A DNA stretch of 64,000 nt from Paroedura picta. Its lineage: Eukaryota > Chordata > Lepidosauria > Squamata > Gekkonidae. Positions 1 to 15,302 of this stretch are shown here, in pieces. The stretch lies in contig NC_135371.1 of the NCBI RefSeq assembly GCF_049243985.1, forward strand, positions 2,567,501 through 2,631,500, written 5' to 3'. The first letter of the stretch is position 1. Each line of letters begins with the position of its first letter. Position numbers and translations under genes: made by a program. A model generated the notes under the pieces. That model had not been told where the DNA came from, searched no databases, and saw only the letters and a program-made list of their open reading frames with translations.

Positions 1-60
1 TTGGATCTCTTTCCTGTATAGGAACGCTCCTTCCTCCCCCCACCCTTCTCTCTGCCAAAG

Positions 61-183
61 AACCAAGGAACGTAAAAGAGACGGCAGCAGAGACTGACAA
101 ATCCCTCCCACCCAAAGAAAGGCTGGAGAGTTTCTCAAGAGGCTCTGCAGAGAGGATTGCCTTCCCAGAGGAACTGGCTGCAA
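61..183 (+). CDS. Gene A linker exon
   Basis: The acceptor is at 'ctgccaaag' and the donor at 'caa|gtgagt'; the exon is 123 bp, phase 1 at both ends. It encodes an [20 protein letters not shown] core that matches the linker exons at 22295, 29593 and 54317. Confidence 0.75.
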
Positions 184-2450
184 GTGAGTATCTTCACGGT
201 TCTGTCAAGGGGACAAGCGTGGAATAACCATGGGGGGGGTCCGGCCTCTGGGAAAGGAGGGAGGGAGGCCTTCTGGAGCCTGAAATCTGGTCGGCCCAGA
301 AAGTCCTTCCGGTGTGGAGCTCAGCTGCAGTTCTTGAGGGGCTGAGGGATCTTTAAATACTGGATATTCCAGGAGAAGGTAGGGGCTGCTATAACAGGAG
401 AAAGAATCCCAACAATTCCTTGTACAGCCTTCACCTAAATCAGGGGGGGGTCAAACTATGCTGCCACCCATGGACTACAGTTACTATGAACCTCTGCCAG
501 CATGCTGGCAGGGGCTCATGGTAATTGTAGTCCATAGACATCTGGAGAACCACGGTTTGGCCATCCCTGACCTAGATGCCTTCAGGTCCTCACACCAACC
601 CCCAAAATAGGCACCTTTTCCAAAATCTATAAATCCTGGCTTCTCCCTGCCACCCATTTCCAGCAAACATGCATTTTGGGAGCCTGAAAACTGGTTCTTC
701 ATGGTGCTCTTCACATCTGGAAGGACTTTCTCTGTGCCGCTGCAGGACCAGATATCGTGATAACGTCTCGTAGTCAGGTGGGTCACCGTATTGGTCTGAA
801 GCAGCAGAACAAAGTTTGAGTCCAGGGGCCCTTTTAAGAACAACAGGTTTATTTATTATATATATCTTTTAAAAAGTATGTTTTATTGAAGAGAAAAGAA
901 GAGAAAATACAAAAATTGTGCTACATGTTACAGAGCTACTGTTTTGAAATATGTTGTTGCCATTCAACAGTACTTAAAACTATGTTGTTCTAACTGTTTC
1001 CAAGGAAAAAACCCCTTACACTATGTCATCACAGCACCACATTTTTTTGAAGTTTCTCTATACAATCTGTTATGTCTTTCTTACTGATCAATACAGTCTA
1101 AGACTGGATTCAACTTTGCCAGTTTGGTGTAGTGGTTAAGAACAGTGACTTCTAATCTGCAGTGCTAGCCTTGATTCCCAGTACTTTTTCCACCTGCAGC
1201 CATCTGGGTGACCTTGGACTAGTAACAGTCCTGATAGAGCTGTTATAGAGCAGTTCTGTCAGAACTCTCTCAGCCTCACTAACCACATAGGGTTCCTGTT
1301 GTGGGGTCTGCTCTGCAACTCCTTCAGGTAGTGAAAAGCGGGGTATAAAAAAAGAACTGTCTTCAAGAGCAGATAATCGGAACAGCTGCACAGCAAGGCA
1401 GATGTGAACAGTGGGGGAACAACTCTTTGCCACTCTTCCTCTTGAAGTACATACAGAGGGGGGTGGAGAGGGGAGGAATAGGCAGAATATAAAAGTGCTG
1501 TATTGGAGAGCCTGGCGGGGGCAAGCAGTGACTCAGTTTGGGTGGGGGGAAGAAGTTCTAATATTTATAAGCATGACTTGACTGGTGGTTTGGCTTCCTG
1601 TGTAGGCGCTGATTGGGCCTCTTGCCTTATCCCAGCAGCAGATGTAGAGGAGGCAAGCGGGGAATTCCAGCAGTTCTCTTTAGAAATATCCAAGAATGAA
1701 GATGCAGAAGGAAACTTTGGATCTGGAGATGGACCCCAAGGGCAGGAGGCAAGCCATGCTGACAAGAGGAGGGATAAGCCCATTCCTTGCCACGGAGGGG
1801 GCTTCCGTGAAGCCCCAGTCCAAGAAGAAAGGCCAGCCAAGAAACGAACAGACACGGGCCTCCATCCTAACCAGAGAACCTACTCCAGGGAAAATGAAAA
1901 TATCTCGCCTGCTCCCTTCCTGGGGCCCCGTTTCCAGCCTACCGTTTGGAAACATTTCCGCAGCCTCCCCAGCGACCCCTGCGTGGCGGAGTGCCAGGTC
2001 TGCCACACCCTTGTCCGGAGGGGCACAAACCGCCAGCACCTGTCCTCCTCCGTCCTCCGCAGGCACCTGCAAAGGGCACACCCCGCTATGTTGCCGCCGG
2101 AGGAGAGGGTGGCAGCCAGCGGGAGGAAGAACAGGCCCCCTCCCTCTCAGCAGGGAGCAGCAGTGGGGGAGCAGCGGGCCCCTCCAAGAAAGGCTCCTCG
2201 CGCTCGGAGTGCCGTGGGCGGGACAGCAAGGCAGGCCACCCTCCGAGAGGTCCTTCCCCCTGGGACGCCGACAGTGTCACCCAGAAGGGCTAGAGGGAGG
2301 GCCCGGGAAGCCGTCACTCACCTCGTGGGCGGGATGATCGCTGTGGATGCCCAAGCCTTCTCCCTCGTGGAGGACGTGGCCTTTCGGCAGCTGCTGCATC
2401 AACATCTGGCTCCCTGGTACTCCGTCCCCTTGCAGAGGGACAGGAGCTGA
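61..2450 (+). CDS. Gene A: KRAB-family linker exon joined to a BED-finger / hAT-like terminal exon (5'-partial)
   Basis: This is the 3' end of a gene whose SCAN/KRAB exons would lie left of the window. The visible coding exons are 61-183 and 1636-2450. The first matches the linker exon found between KRAB and zinc finger exons in genes B, C, D, F and G. The second starts with an acidic stretch resembling the start of the C2H2 exons, but continues into a BED-type zinc finger and a hAT-transposase-like segment instead of a C2H2 array. Both junctions are phase 1, so the reading frame is continuous to the TGA at 2448-2450. BED fingers bind DNA and come from hAT transposases. The likely product is a nuclear DNA-binding protein, and KRAB fusion is inferred from the linker only. 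The alternative is that both exons belong to separate transcripts. Confidence 0.62.
441..569. mobile_element. hAT-type MITE copy 1 (palindromic, in gene A intron)
   Basis: The element starts CAGGGG and ends CCCCTG-like, and is an inverted repeat around 'ggactacag...ctgtagtcc'. It is flanked by 8-bp direct repeats acctaaat / acctagat (one mismatch). CAGGGG-type ends and 8-bp target duplications are hAT hallmarks. Confidence 0.75.
771..855 (-). repeat. Interspersed repeat fragment, possibly a Penelope-like 3' end
   Basis: The segment reads on the minus strand as 'aataaa...ttgttcttaaaagg...gacccacctg' and shares its order of blocks with 19216-19345. Class is uncertain. The next 260 bases (856-1117) are AT-rich with nothing recognised. 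Confidence 0.35.
1118..1374 (+). mobile_element. tRNA-derived SINE (gene A intron)
   Basis: The head 'gccagtttggtgtagtggtt' carries a Pol III A-box-like sequence, followed by a B-box-like 'ttgattccc' and a body ('gggtgaccttgg', 'cagaactctctcagcctcac', 'tccttcaggtag'). The same family recurs at 41637 and, inverted, at 3174 and 3968. Confidence 0.7.
1636..2450 (+). CDS. Gene A terminal exon: BED zinc finger and hAT-like C-terminus
   Basis: The acceptor is 'cttatcccag|ca'. The exon is open for 271 codons. Residues about 100-150 form a BED finger, with VWKHF, a C-x2-C pair (ECQVC) and an H-x4-H pair (HLQRAH). After a basic, proline-rich spacer, the last 50 residues (VTHLVGGMIAVDAQAFSLVE and on) resemble the conserved hAT transposase segment that follows BED fingers in ZBED proteins and hAT transposases (I..D..PFS.VE..xF..L...L.P.Y..P). 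The protein stops right after this segment, so no catalytic domain is present. This is a domesticated fragment rather than a transposase. Confidence 0.7.
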
Positions 2451-2990
2451 CCAGACGCACCGGCTATTGAGCTGGTCAAGGGTCCTCTTTGTAGTTCGAG
2501 GCGGCTTGCGATAGCAGCTAAAAACGTTCCCAGCTACACCCAAAAATAAAATAGCAAACCCCACAGCTCTTGCCCCGCGCTCCCTTAAAAGATGCCTGCT
2601 GCTCAAGCCCCCGTAACAGCCCTGGCAATCCAGCCGGCCTTGCAACGCCTCTGGATGTCCGTCAAGTGGGGACAGGGGCTCTCCTCTTCAGGGAGTGAAG
2701 TCCACAGAGCCACAAAAACCCAGCTGGAAACAGTCAGGACCTTTACAGGTTGAATGTCTGGACAGCATCAGTATTACAAAATTGTACGGTTTTTGTCAGG
2801 CACAAATTAAAAACTTCCAAAATGAAACACAAGTACACGGCCCACAGGGTATTGCAAGAACCGTTCTCTGAACCGCTCCGCCAAGCTGCCAAAATCCCTG
2901 CTTTGCGGCTGTTGTGAGAATGTTCCCGAGTTCTTCTTTTGTGCAGGAGAGGTGTGAAAAATGCCCAGTTTATTGGGGAAGGGGGGGGTT

Positions 2991-2996
2991 AATAAA
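2991..2996 (+). terminator. Candidate poly(A) signal of gene A
   Basis: AATAAA lies about 540 bases after the gene A stop; a nearer AATAAA sits at 2545-2550. The stretch 2451-3170 shows no ORF or repeat and is probably 3' UTR. Confidence 0.45.
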
Positions 2997-3173
2997 GAGA
3001 AGTGGACTCAGTATGTAGGTTTAAACCTCTGCTTGTGGGTTCCTTCTTAATCTGTGTTTCAAGCCGGCTTTTGGAGCTGCAACGGCTAGTTCAGTAAGGG
3101 GACGGGAGTGGAGTGGAAAGCATCCCCGTTGACTCTCCATTAATACTGTAGAAGAAAAGGGGGAAAATACTGT

Positions 3174-3540
3174 AGAAGAAGAGCTGTTTTTTTTTATGCC
3201 CTGCTTTTCACTACTCAAAGAAGTACCAAAGCAGCTGACAAATTTCCCACAATAGACGCCCTATGACTTAGGTGGGGGCTGAGAGAGCTTTGAGAGAACT
3301 GTGTCTGGTTCAAGGTCATCCAGCTGGCTGCATGTGGAAGAGTGAGTATCAAACCCACTTTTCCAGAGTGGAATCCACCAGTCTTGAACCACTACATCAG
3401 GGGTAGTCAAACTGTGGCCCGCCAGATGTCCATGGACTACAATTCCCAGAAGCCCTGGGGCTTCTGGGAATTGTGGTCCATGGACATCTGGAGGGCCGCA
3501 GTTTGACTACCCCTGCACTACATCATGCTGGCTGCTACCA
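3174..3540 (-). mobile_element. tRNA-derived SINE, inverted, split by a MITE
   Basis: The reverse complement matches the SINE at 41637 in its body and head ('aaggtcatccagctggctgc', 'ccagtcttgaaccactacatca'). A hAT MITE (3398-3515) sits in its tRNA-like head. Confidence 0.7.
3398..3515. mobile_element. hAT-type MITE copy 2, nested in a SINE
   Basis: A near-perfect palindrome from 'caggggtagtcaaactg' to 'cagtttgactacccctg', flanked by perfect 8-bp direct repeats cactacat (3390-3397 and 3516-3523). The second copy completes the SINE sequence, proving nested insertion. Confidence 0.85.
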
Positions 3541-3967
3541 CCCTAGCTCTCGGTAGACCAGGGGTGTCTGTAGACTGGGGCCCGGAACTGGCCTGGCCAG
3601 GTCTCTTATCCAGCCCACAAGCAACTGGTACGAGACAGGGAAGGCAGGAGGCTGCTGGAGGAACAGGTCCTGCAGTAAGGTATGTGTGGTCGAAGCTGCC
3701 ACGGACAGGTTTGGTATCCCTTGGATAAAACCTACCCTTGAATATGGTTAAGTACATTTATTGGGGCTTTTGGGGATTCACCAATCAATCATCAGCTTTC
3801 ATGCCTAGGAATCAATTGCTTTTATTTGTATTTTTGAGTAAAAAAACCCAACATTGTTAATTGGGTTTGCCTGTGTCGTTTCTAAAGTTTACACCTCTTA
3901 TATCCGGCCTGACAAGGTAACATTGATGCCAGAGGTTGATGCCGCTGCTAGATCCCTCTCTGTCAAG
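3541..3967. other. Gene-free stretch, nothing recognised
   Basis: No ORF with family resemblance and no repeat I can name was seen between the two inverted SINEs. Confidence 0.4.
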
Positions 3968-4215
3968 TAGAAGAAGAGTTGGTTTTTACACCCTGCTTAT
4001 CACAACCTGAAGAAGGCTCAAAGCGACTTACAAACACCTTCCCTCCCCCTTTATTAAATTTGTATACTGCCCTTTCCAGGGGCTCAGGAAAGGTAGGTGG
4101 GACTGAGAGAACTCTGAGAGAACTGGGACTGGCCCAAGGTCACCCAGCTGGCATGCATGTGTAGGAGGAGCGGGGGGGGTCAGACCTGGCTCCCCAATGA
4201 TGGGCATCATGCGGT
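3968..4215 (-). mobile_element. tRNA-derived SINE, inverted
   Basis: The order is the body block 'gaagagttggtttttacaccc', 'ctcaaagcgacttacaa', 'gaactgggactggcccaaggtc', 'acccagctggc', then a damaged tRNA-like head. It contains a short L2-like 'tatactgccctttccagggg' segment near 4062. Confidence 0.6.
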
Positions 4216-4574
4216 AACCCCGGGGCTCCCATCTGCACACCCCCTGCATCCTGACACACCCTCAGCTACTGGCCTCTGAAGAGAGTGAGGAGGTGGTTCA
4301 GTCACCATTCTCCTCTTGCTGCATTCCAGCATGCCTATTTCCCAGTGTGGCGCTTGAGCACCCATGTCCCCAACCCCTGGGAACCTCCCACATTTATGAA
4401 GTGCCAATCCTGCCCCTCCTTTTGTGCTCCCTCCCCACTCCTGACAGACGGCATGGGATGGTGGGCTCCCTTCCTCCCCTCTGTGCCTGCAGGGGGGGCC
4501 TTGTTATGACGGTCTTCCTCTCTGTCAAGAGATTGTTTCTCTAATCTGAAGTTCCTGTTGGGAACATGGAAATT

Positions 4575-4690
4575 GATGTCCCTTGAAAAAGCCACACAGC
4601 CAAACGTGTCGGGATTCGTTTAATATTTGGACATTAAAGAGCCGCTGGAGTCCGAGGACTCCGCAGAAGTCTGTTCCTTATACTGTAACA
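4575..4690 (+). repeat. Possible Penelope-like element tail
   Basis: The segment 'aaacgtgtcgggattcg' followed by 'ttggacattaaagagccgct' resembles the 3' tails of Penelope-like elements known from memory. The family is uncertain; flanking 4216-4574 shows nothing recognisable. Confidence 0.25.
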
Positions 4691-4734
4691 TTTGATTCCC
4701 CATCTTGGTATCCCTGGGCCCTTTGACTTGAATT

Positions 4735-5180
4735 GAAAGGGTACAGAGGAGAGTGACGATGATCTGGGGCCAAGGGACCAAGCCCTATGAAGATAGGTTG
4801 AGGGACTTGGGATTGTTCAGCCTGGAGAAAAGGAGGTTGAGAGGGGACATGATATCCCTCTTTAAGTATTTGAAAGGTTGTCATTTGGAGGGCAGGATGC
4901 TGTTCCCATTGTCTGCAGAGGAGAGGACGTGCAGTAATGGGTTTAAACTTCAAGTACAACGATATAGGCTAGATATCAGGAACAAAATTTTCACAGAGTA
5001 GTTCAGCAGTGGAATAGGCTGCCTAAGGAGGTGGTGAGCTCCCCCTCACTGGAAGTCTTCAAGCTTCTCTTGGATGCTTTAGGATGCTTAGGGCTGATCC
5101 TGCATGGAGCAGGGGGTTGGACTAGATGGCCTCTGTGGCCCCTTCCAACTCTAAGATTCTATCATTCTATGATTCTATGA
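4735..5180 (+). mobile_element. CR1 LINE, 3' end fragment
   Basis: The segment encodes the C-terminal CR1 ORF2 region (RDLGLFSLEKRRLRGDMI) and ends in the CR1 3' tail 'gttggactagatggcc...' with 'attctatga' repeats. It matches, in reverse, 45640-46140 of the full-length copy. Confidence 0.9.
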
Positions 5181-5459
5181 CCTGTGGACTGTCAAGGGGG
5201 ATACTCCCACCATGCATCTCTTCAGCCTCAGAGTGCGCAGACAAGGATGCCAAGCAAGGGAGACATGAGCCAGTCCCTTTAGGGCCCTCGGGTGCCACTC
5301 TCCCGGCCGGAACTCCCTTGTTCTTTGTCTTGATCCAAACACAACCAGCAGACCTTCCCCTTTTGAGTGTGCTGAACTTGGCTGGGCTAAAGTCCGACGT
5401 GCAGCTTGGCCCTTCCCCAAGACCCGAAGGGCTCCAGTGACACAGGCCCTGCTGCCCCC

Positions 5460-5701
5460 CGGGGTGCCGGCCCCTTGACACGACCCCTGCGGCGGGAGGC
5501 CGGGAAGCCTCCTACATTGGCCTGCAGCGCGGAAGGGGTTAAGCCCAGCGAGCCTGTTGCTAGAGCGGCCGGGAGGGGGAAGGTTCCTTTCCTGCAGGAA
5601 GGCGGGGGCGGATTCTTGCGGGGGGGGGGGGAGGCGAGCAACGGCTCCTCCGGAGGTGCAGAAGCCCGGGACGGCCCGATCCAGGGAAGCTTTACTCGCA
5701 G
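5460..5701 (+). promoter_or_regulatory. Gene B CpG-rich promoter and first exon, type I
   Basis: A GC- and CpG-rich block holds the conserved core 'ggaaggggttaagcccag' (5531 on) and ends at a donor 'tactcgcag|gtaagg' after 5701. The same core and donor recur at 26.95, 37.37 and 58.80 kb upstream of genes D, E and G. This is inferred to be a non-coding first exon; the transcription start is not determined. The stretch 5181-5459 upstream is unassigned flank. Confidence 0.55.
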
Positions 5702-5779
5702 GTAAGGCCGCGGAGGGAGAAGCTGGAGATCGCGGGAGGGAGGGAGGAAAGCGCCGTCCCCCCTGGTTTGCATGCGGTT

Positions 5780-5985
5780 GCCAACTCCCGGAGGGGGCAT
5801 GCCTGCCCATTTGGGGAGGGGGGTCCGGGGAAAGGCCTGGTTTGGGGACCGGGGGGGGGGGCGGAGGTGGCATCAGAGGGGAACCAGGCCGGGGGGGGGG
5901 GTCCCCGTTTTCTCCAGGAAAGCTGATCTGTATCTCCTTGGGGGGGGGGGGGTTGCAGTATTTGGAGAGCTGCAGGCCTGTTGGC
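5780..5985. repeat. GTTGCCAAC-ended interspersed repeat next to type I first exons
   Basis: Starts 'ggttgccaactcccggagg' and ends 'ctgttggcaaccctg', with long G runs between. Relatives follow the first exons at 27208, 37613 and 59048, and others occur at 7008-7174 and 27970-28132. Confidence 0.45.
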
Positions 5986-6125
5986 AACCCTGCTGGATAC
6001 CTTTTTTTTTGTCCCGCCGCGTCAGCAGAGTCGGGGGAGGGACAGCCAGTGTCTTTCGGTACAGGGAAAGCTCAGTAGGCTGGGACTGCCCTTCTGATGC
6101 TGGACATTTGAATGTTGCACAAAAC

Positions 6126-6255
6126 CAGGGGTAGTCAAACTGCGGCCCTCCAGATGCCCATGGACTACAATTCCCAATTGGACTACAATGCTGGCAGGGG
6201 CTCCTGGGAATTGTAGTCCATGGACATCTGGAGGGCCGCAGCTTGACTACCCCTG
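6126..6255. mobile_element. hAT-type MITE copy 3
   Basis: A 130-bp palindromic element with CAGGGG/CCCCTG ends, flanked by perfect 8-bp repeats cacaaaac (6118-6125 and 6256-6263). Confidence 0.87.
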
Positions 6256-7891
6256 CACAAAACAAATCAAGGAGCAGAGACTTTTTTCCTTCCAGAAATT
6301 AAAAAAGGGGGGGGGGGCTTCAGGGGAAGGGGAGCTGGTGTCTGCCCCGGGATCTGCCCCAGCCCCATCCTGAGACCCAGAGGCCTTCCCACTGTGGGGG
6401 GCCGGGGCTGCCGGCTGGTGCCCAAGACCGGCCCAGCAGAGGAGAGGAGCATTTGAGAGAAAGGCCGCTGGTGCCCATGGAAACACCCCCAGCGCCCATG
6501 AATCACAGCAGAGGTGGCTCCCCGCTGGCAGGAAGGAGGGGGCAGAGCAGGCTGTCCTGGCCATGCCCCCTCAACCGCCTGTCTGCCCGCCAGAGACCCG
6601 AAGCCGGGAGGAAGAAATGGCCCAGGGGCACACATCAAGTGAGGGAAGGCTGGAGAGTCTGGGGTTTCCAGTTTAGAAAAGAGAAGGCGAAGGGGGGAGC
6701 GTGACGAAGGCTTGTAAATTCATCTTGGTCAGTTCTCTCTGCCTATCTTAACAAACCTGCTCTTGGGTTTGGGTGCCAGGCAAAAGAGGGGGGGGGGACT
6801 GGGAAATGCCAGGGCACAGTCACAGGAGGGCCCCACCAAGGGAGATGCAGGCAAGTGTATGCAAAGTTAGCCTTTGGGTGGTTAGGAGGCCCAGAAAGGA
6901 GTTCCAGATGGAGTCTAGTGGGATGAATCATTCACGCCAATTGAACGGCCAGAATGCCAAGCGACCTGGCTGGTCCTGCCCACCTCCAACTCCCGTCTTG
7001 CTGATGGGGGTTGCCAGTGTCCAGGTGAGGCCTGGATTTCGCCTGAATGACACCAGATCTCCACGCTACAGTTATCAGTTTGTGTGCGGAAACCGGCTCT
7101 ATGCTTTAATGCCCTGCCCTCCCCAAACTCCAGCCCTTAATTTCCAGGGATTTCCAAATCCAGGGCTGGCAAACTTGTGCATTCGGCGGAGTTTGTTGTC
7201 TCCTCTGGCTCCTCTTCCTCCCAGCAGCCTTCGGGTGGGCAAATCTCCTGTCAGGGTGAGCAACCATCCATGGTCTTTACAGGGCTGGGCTGAGACTTGA
7301 CCCCAAAACCTTCTGGACTCTGGGAAAGTGTGCTTCTCTCAGGGTGAGCTGGACTGTGGGGCCAGGAGGCAGCTGTGGGCCTGCTCTGGATGGAAGCCTT
7401 GTGGCATACGAGGGGTGCTGTTTGCCTGGGTTGGCTCCCCTTGGAAGGAGGAAGCCCTGGAGCCTTCTGAGGTCTCGGTGCTGTTGGCTTTCATGACAAA
7501 CGTACTGGCAGAAACCAGAGCTCCACTGCCCCACCTCAGAGGCCCAGAGGGAGCGTTTCTGTGTCTCAACTTTCTTGAGCCAAACTTCCACTGAAACCTG
7601 CCTGCCTTTCCCTCCGGATCTCAGGTGTTCTTTCTACCCACAGACACATTCCTGCCACTTCCCCTCTGCTGGGTCCTTGGACAGAGCTCTCCCCTCACTC
7701 CTCAACCCTGTGGAAGAGATACAGATACTGGTGAAGGGGGCTACCTTTGCCTCTTGGGGCTTCAGTTTGCCTAAAGAACTAGCCCCTCAGACAAATGGAG
7801 AAAGTTAACTTCCCCAAACAAGAAAGGAGTCATAAGTAAAACAGTTGACACGTTGTTGTTTGTCATTGTTTGTCTCGTTCTGTCCCCCCAG

Positions 7892-13122
<5,231 letters not shown>

Positions 13123-13348
13123 CATGGAAATCTTCAAGATCAGTTCATGTTGTCTTTAGTCTGGAGGACTCCACACAAGAAAATAATCTCATAAATACTC
13201 AGAGAGTGGCAAAAGTTTGATGCACAGATTCGATTATGAAGTTCCTCAGTTAATCCATTCAAGACTGAAACATCCCTACAGCTGGTTCTAAAGGGGGGAG
13301 GTCTTATTCAAACCCGCAGGTATTAGCACTTCATAAAGTAGGCACACA

Positions 13349-13354
13349 AATAAA
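13349..13354 (+). terminator. Candidate poly(A) signal of gene B
   Basis: AATAAA lies 227 bases after the stop. The stretch 13123-13712 otherwise shows nothing recognised and is probably 3' UTR and flank. Confidence 0.55.
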
Positions 13355-13712
13355 GGCCTTTTTAGTGGTTACCTTACTTTGTGAAACTTGCTTATTTTGG
13401 TTATCTGCCAATCTGATGTTTATAAAGCTGTGTTTTTCCAACCCTGTGACCCCATTGGTAAATTGAGGGTAATGGATATCTACAGCACATAGTGTGACCA
13501 TCTGGCATCCTTAATTCAGAAAACTGATTATCTGACAGGGAGTTCTAGAGAGGCATTTTTCAACCCTAACCCTTCCCCAGTCCAGCCTGCTGTAGAATTA
13601 ATTTGGGTTGAAAGGGAATGTTTTGTCCCCCACACCTTAGCACATTTGAAGGTGTCAGACCCCTCCAACATCCAGTATCGTGGAAATGGATGGGTATTCC
13701 TGGGGTTAGAAT

Positions 13713-15302
13713 CATTTATTTATTTATTTATATTTATTTATCATACTTCTATACCGCCCTCCCCGGAGGCTCAGGGCAGTTTACATTATAAGAGAGAACC
13801 ATACATAAAACAGTCTGTAGAACATGTACATTGATAACCAACAATTGCAACCAACACAACACAGTATAACAGTAAACAGTTGTGATACAAACAGGTCCAG
13901 GGCTTGTTGATGGGATTCTGAGGGGGGTGGCTTATTGATTGAATTCTGAGGGGGGGAGTGGGGGGGAGCAGGGGCCCTTGGTCGCTGTAGATTACGTCTG
14001 GTCTCGGCCAAATGCCTGGTGGAGGAGCTCCTTTTTGCAGGCCCTGCGGAACTGTTTAAGCTCCGTCAGGGCCCTGATCTCCTCTGGGAGCTCGTTCCAC
14101 CAGGTAGGGGCCAGAACAGAGAATGCTCTGGCCCTGGTCGAGACCAGACGGACTTCTTTAGGGCCAGGGATCCTTAGCTGATTGGAAGCAGTACAGCGTA
14201 GAGCTCTTTTGGGGGCATAGGCAGGGAGGCGGTCCCTCAGGTACACTGGGCCCTGACCGCATATGGCCTTGAAGGTAATTACCAGGACCTTTAGTCTGAT
14301 CCGGAATTCAACAGGTAACCATTGCAGCTGATGGAGAATAGGCCGGATATGGGACCTCCACGGTGTTGCCGTGAGGATCCTGGCTGCTGCATTTTGAACT
14401 AGTTGTAGTTTCCGGGTCAGGGCTAAGGGCAGGCCTGCGTAGAGCGAGTTACAAAAGTCCAGTCTAGAGGTGACCGTCGCATGGATCACTGTGGCTAGGT
14501 GTTCTGGGGCCAGGTAGGGCGCTAGTAGTTTGGCTTGGCGGAGATGGTAGAATGCCAGCCGCGCTACCTTTGTGATCTGGGCCTCCATTGTGAGGGAGGC
14601 GTCCAGAATCACGCCTAGGTTCCTGGCAGAGTGAGCCGTGGAGAGCTGCACGCCATCCAGGGTAGGCAGGCGCGCTTCCTCGCATGGGCCCTTCCTACCT
14701 AGCCACAGGACCCCCGTCTTTGAAGGATTGAGCTTCAGATGACTCTGCTTGAGCCATCTCATCCCTGCTTCCAGGCAGCTGGCTAATGCTTCTGGGGGAG
14801 AGTCAGGGCGGCCATCCATCAGGAGGAGGAGCTGGGTATCATCTGCATATTGATGGCAACCCAGCCCAAACTTCCGTACCAGCTGTGCGAGAGGGCGCAT
14901 GAAGATGTTGAATAGGATAGGAGAGAGGACCGCTCCTTGTGGGACTCCACAAGTAAGTTGCCGGCGGCCTGATGTTTTCTCTCCTATTGCAACCCTCTGT
15001 CCACGATCCTGGAGGAAGGAGATCAGCCATTGAAGGGCTGTCCCTTGTATTCCAGCATCGATGAGGCGGCGAGCTAAAAGCTCATGATCGACTGTGTCGA
15101 ACGCTGCTGAGAGGTCTAGTAATATCAGCAGTGCCGACCTGCCTCGATCCAACTGGCGACGGAGGTCGTCCGTCAGGGTGACTAGCGCTGTCTCTACCCC
15201 ATGGCCAGTCCGGAAGCCAGACAGAGATGGGTCTAGGACCGAAGCTTCTTCCAGGTATTCCGTCAGTTGGTTTGCGACAGCCCTTTCTATCATCTTGCCC
15301 AT
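13713..15302 (-). mobile_element. L2-like LINE, 5'-truncated, with open RT
   Basis: On the minus strand an uninterrupted ORF (ending at 13992) encodes a reverse transcriptase from the first RT motifs to the C-terminal domain: LLDLSAAFDTVDHELL, CGVPQGAVLSPILFNIF, QYADDTQLL, SRLDFCNSLYAGLP, WWNELPEEIR. The YADD site and the LQLVQNAAAR/WLPV tail fit the L2 group. The 3' end lies at about 13713 in a tttattta-rich tail. At its 5' side it abuts the 3' end of a CR1 copy. No endonuclease is present, so it cannot move itself. Confidence 0.85.

Noticed and set aside
4753-5001. Short ORF as a host gene
   Set aside because: It is the CR1 ORF2 C-terminus, matching the full-length element at 45.7-46.1 kb.
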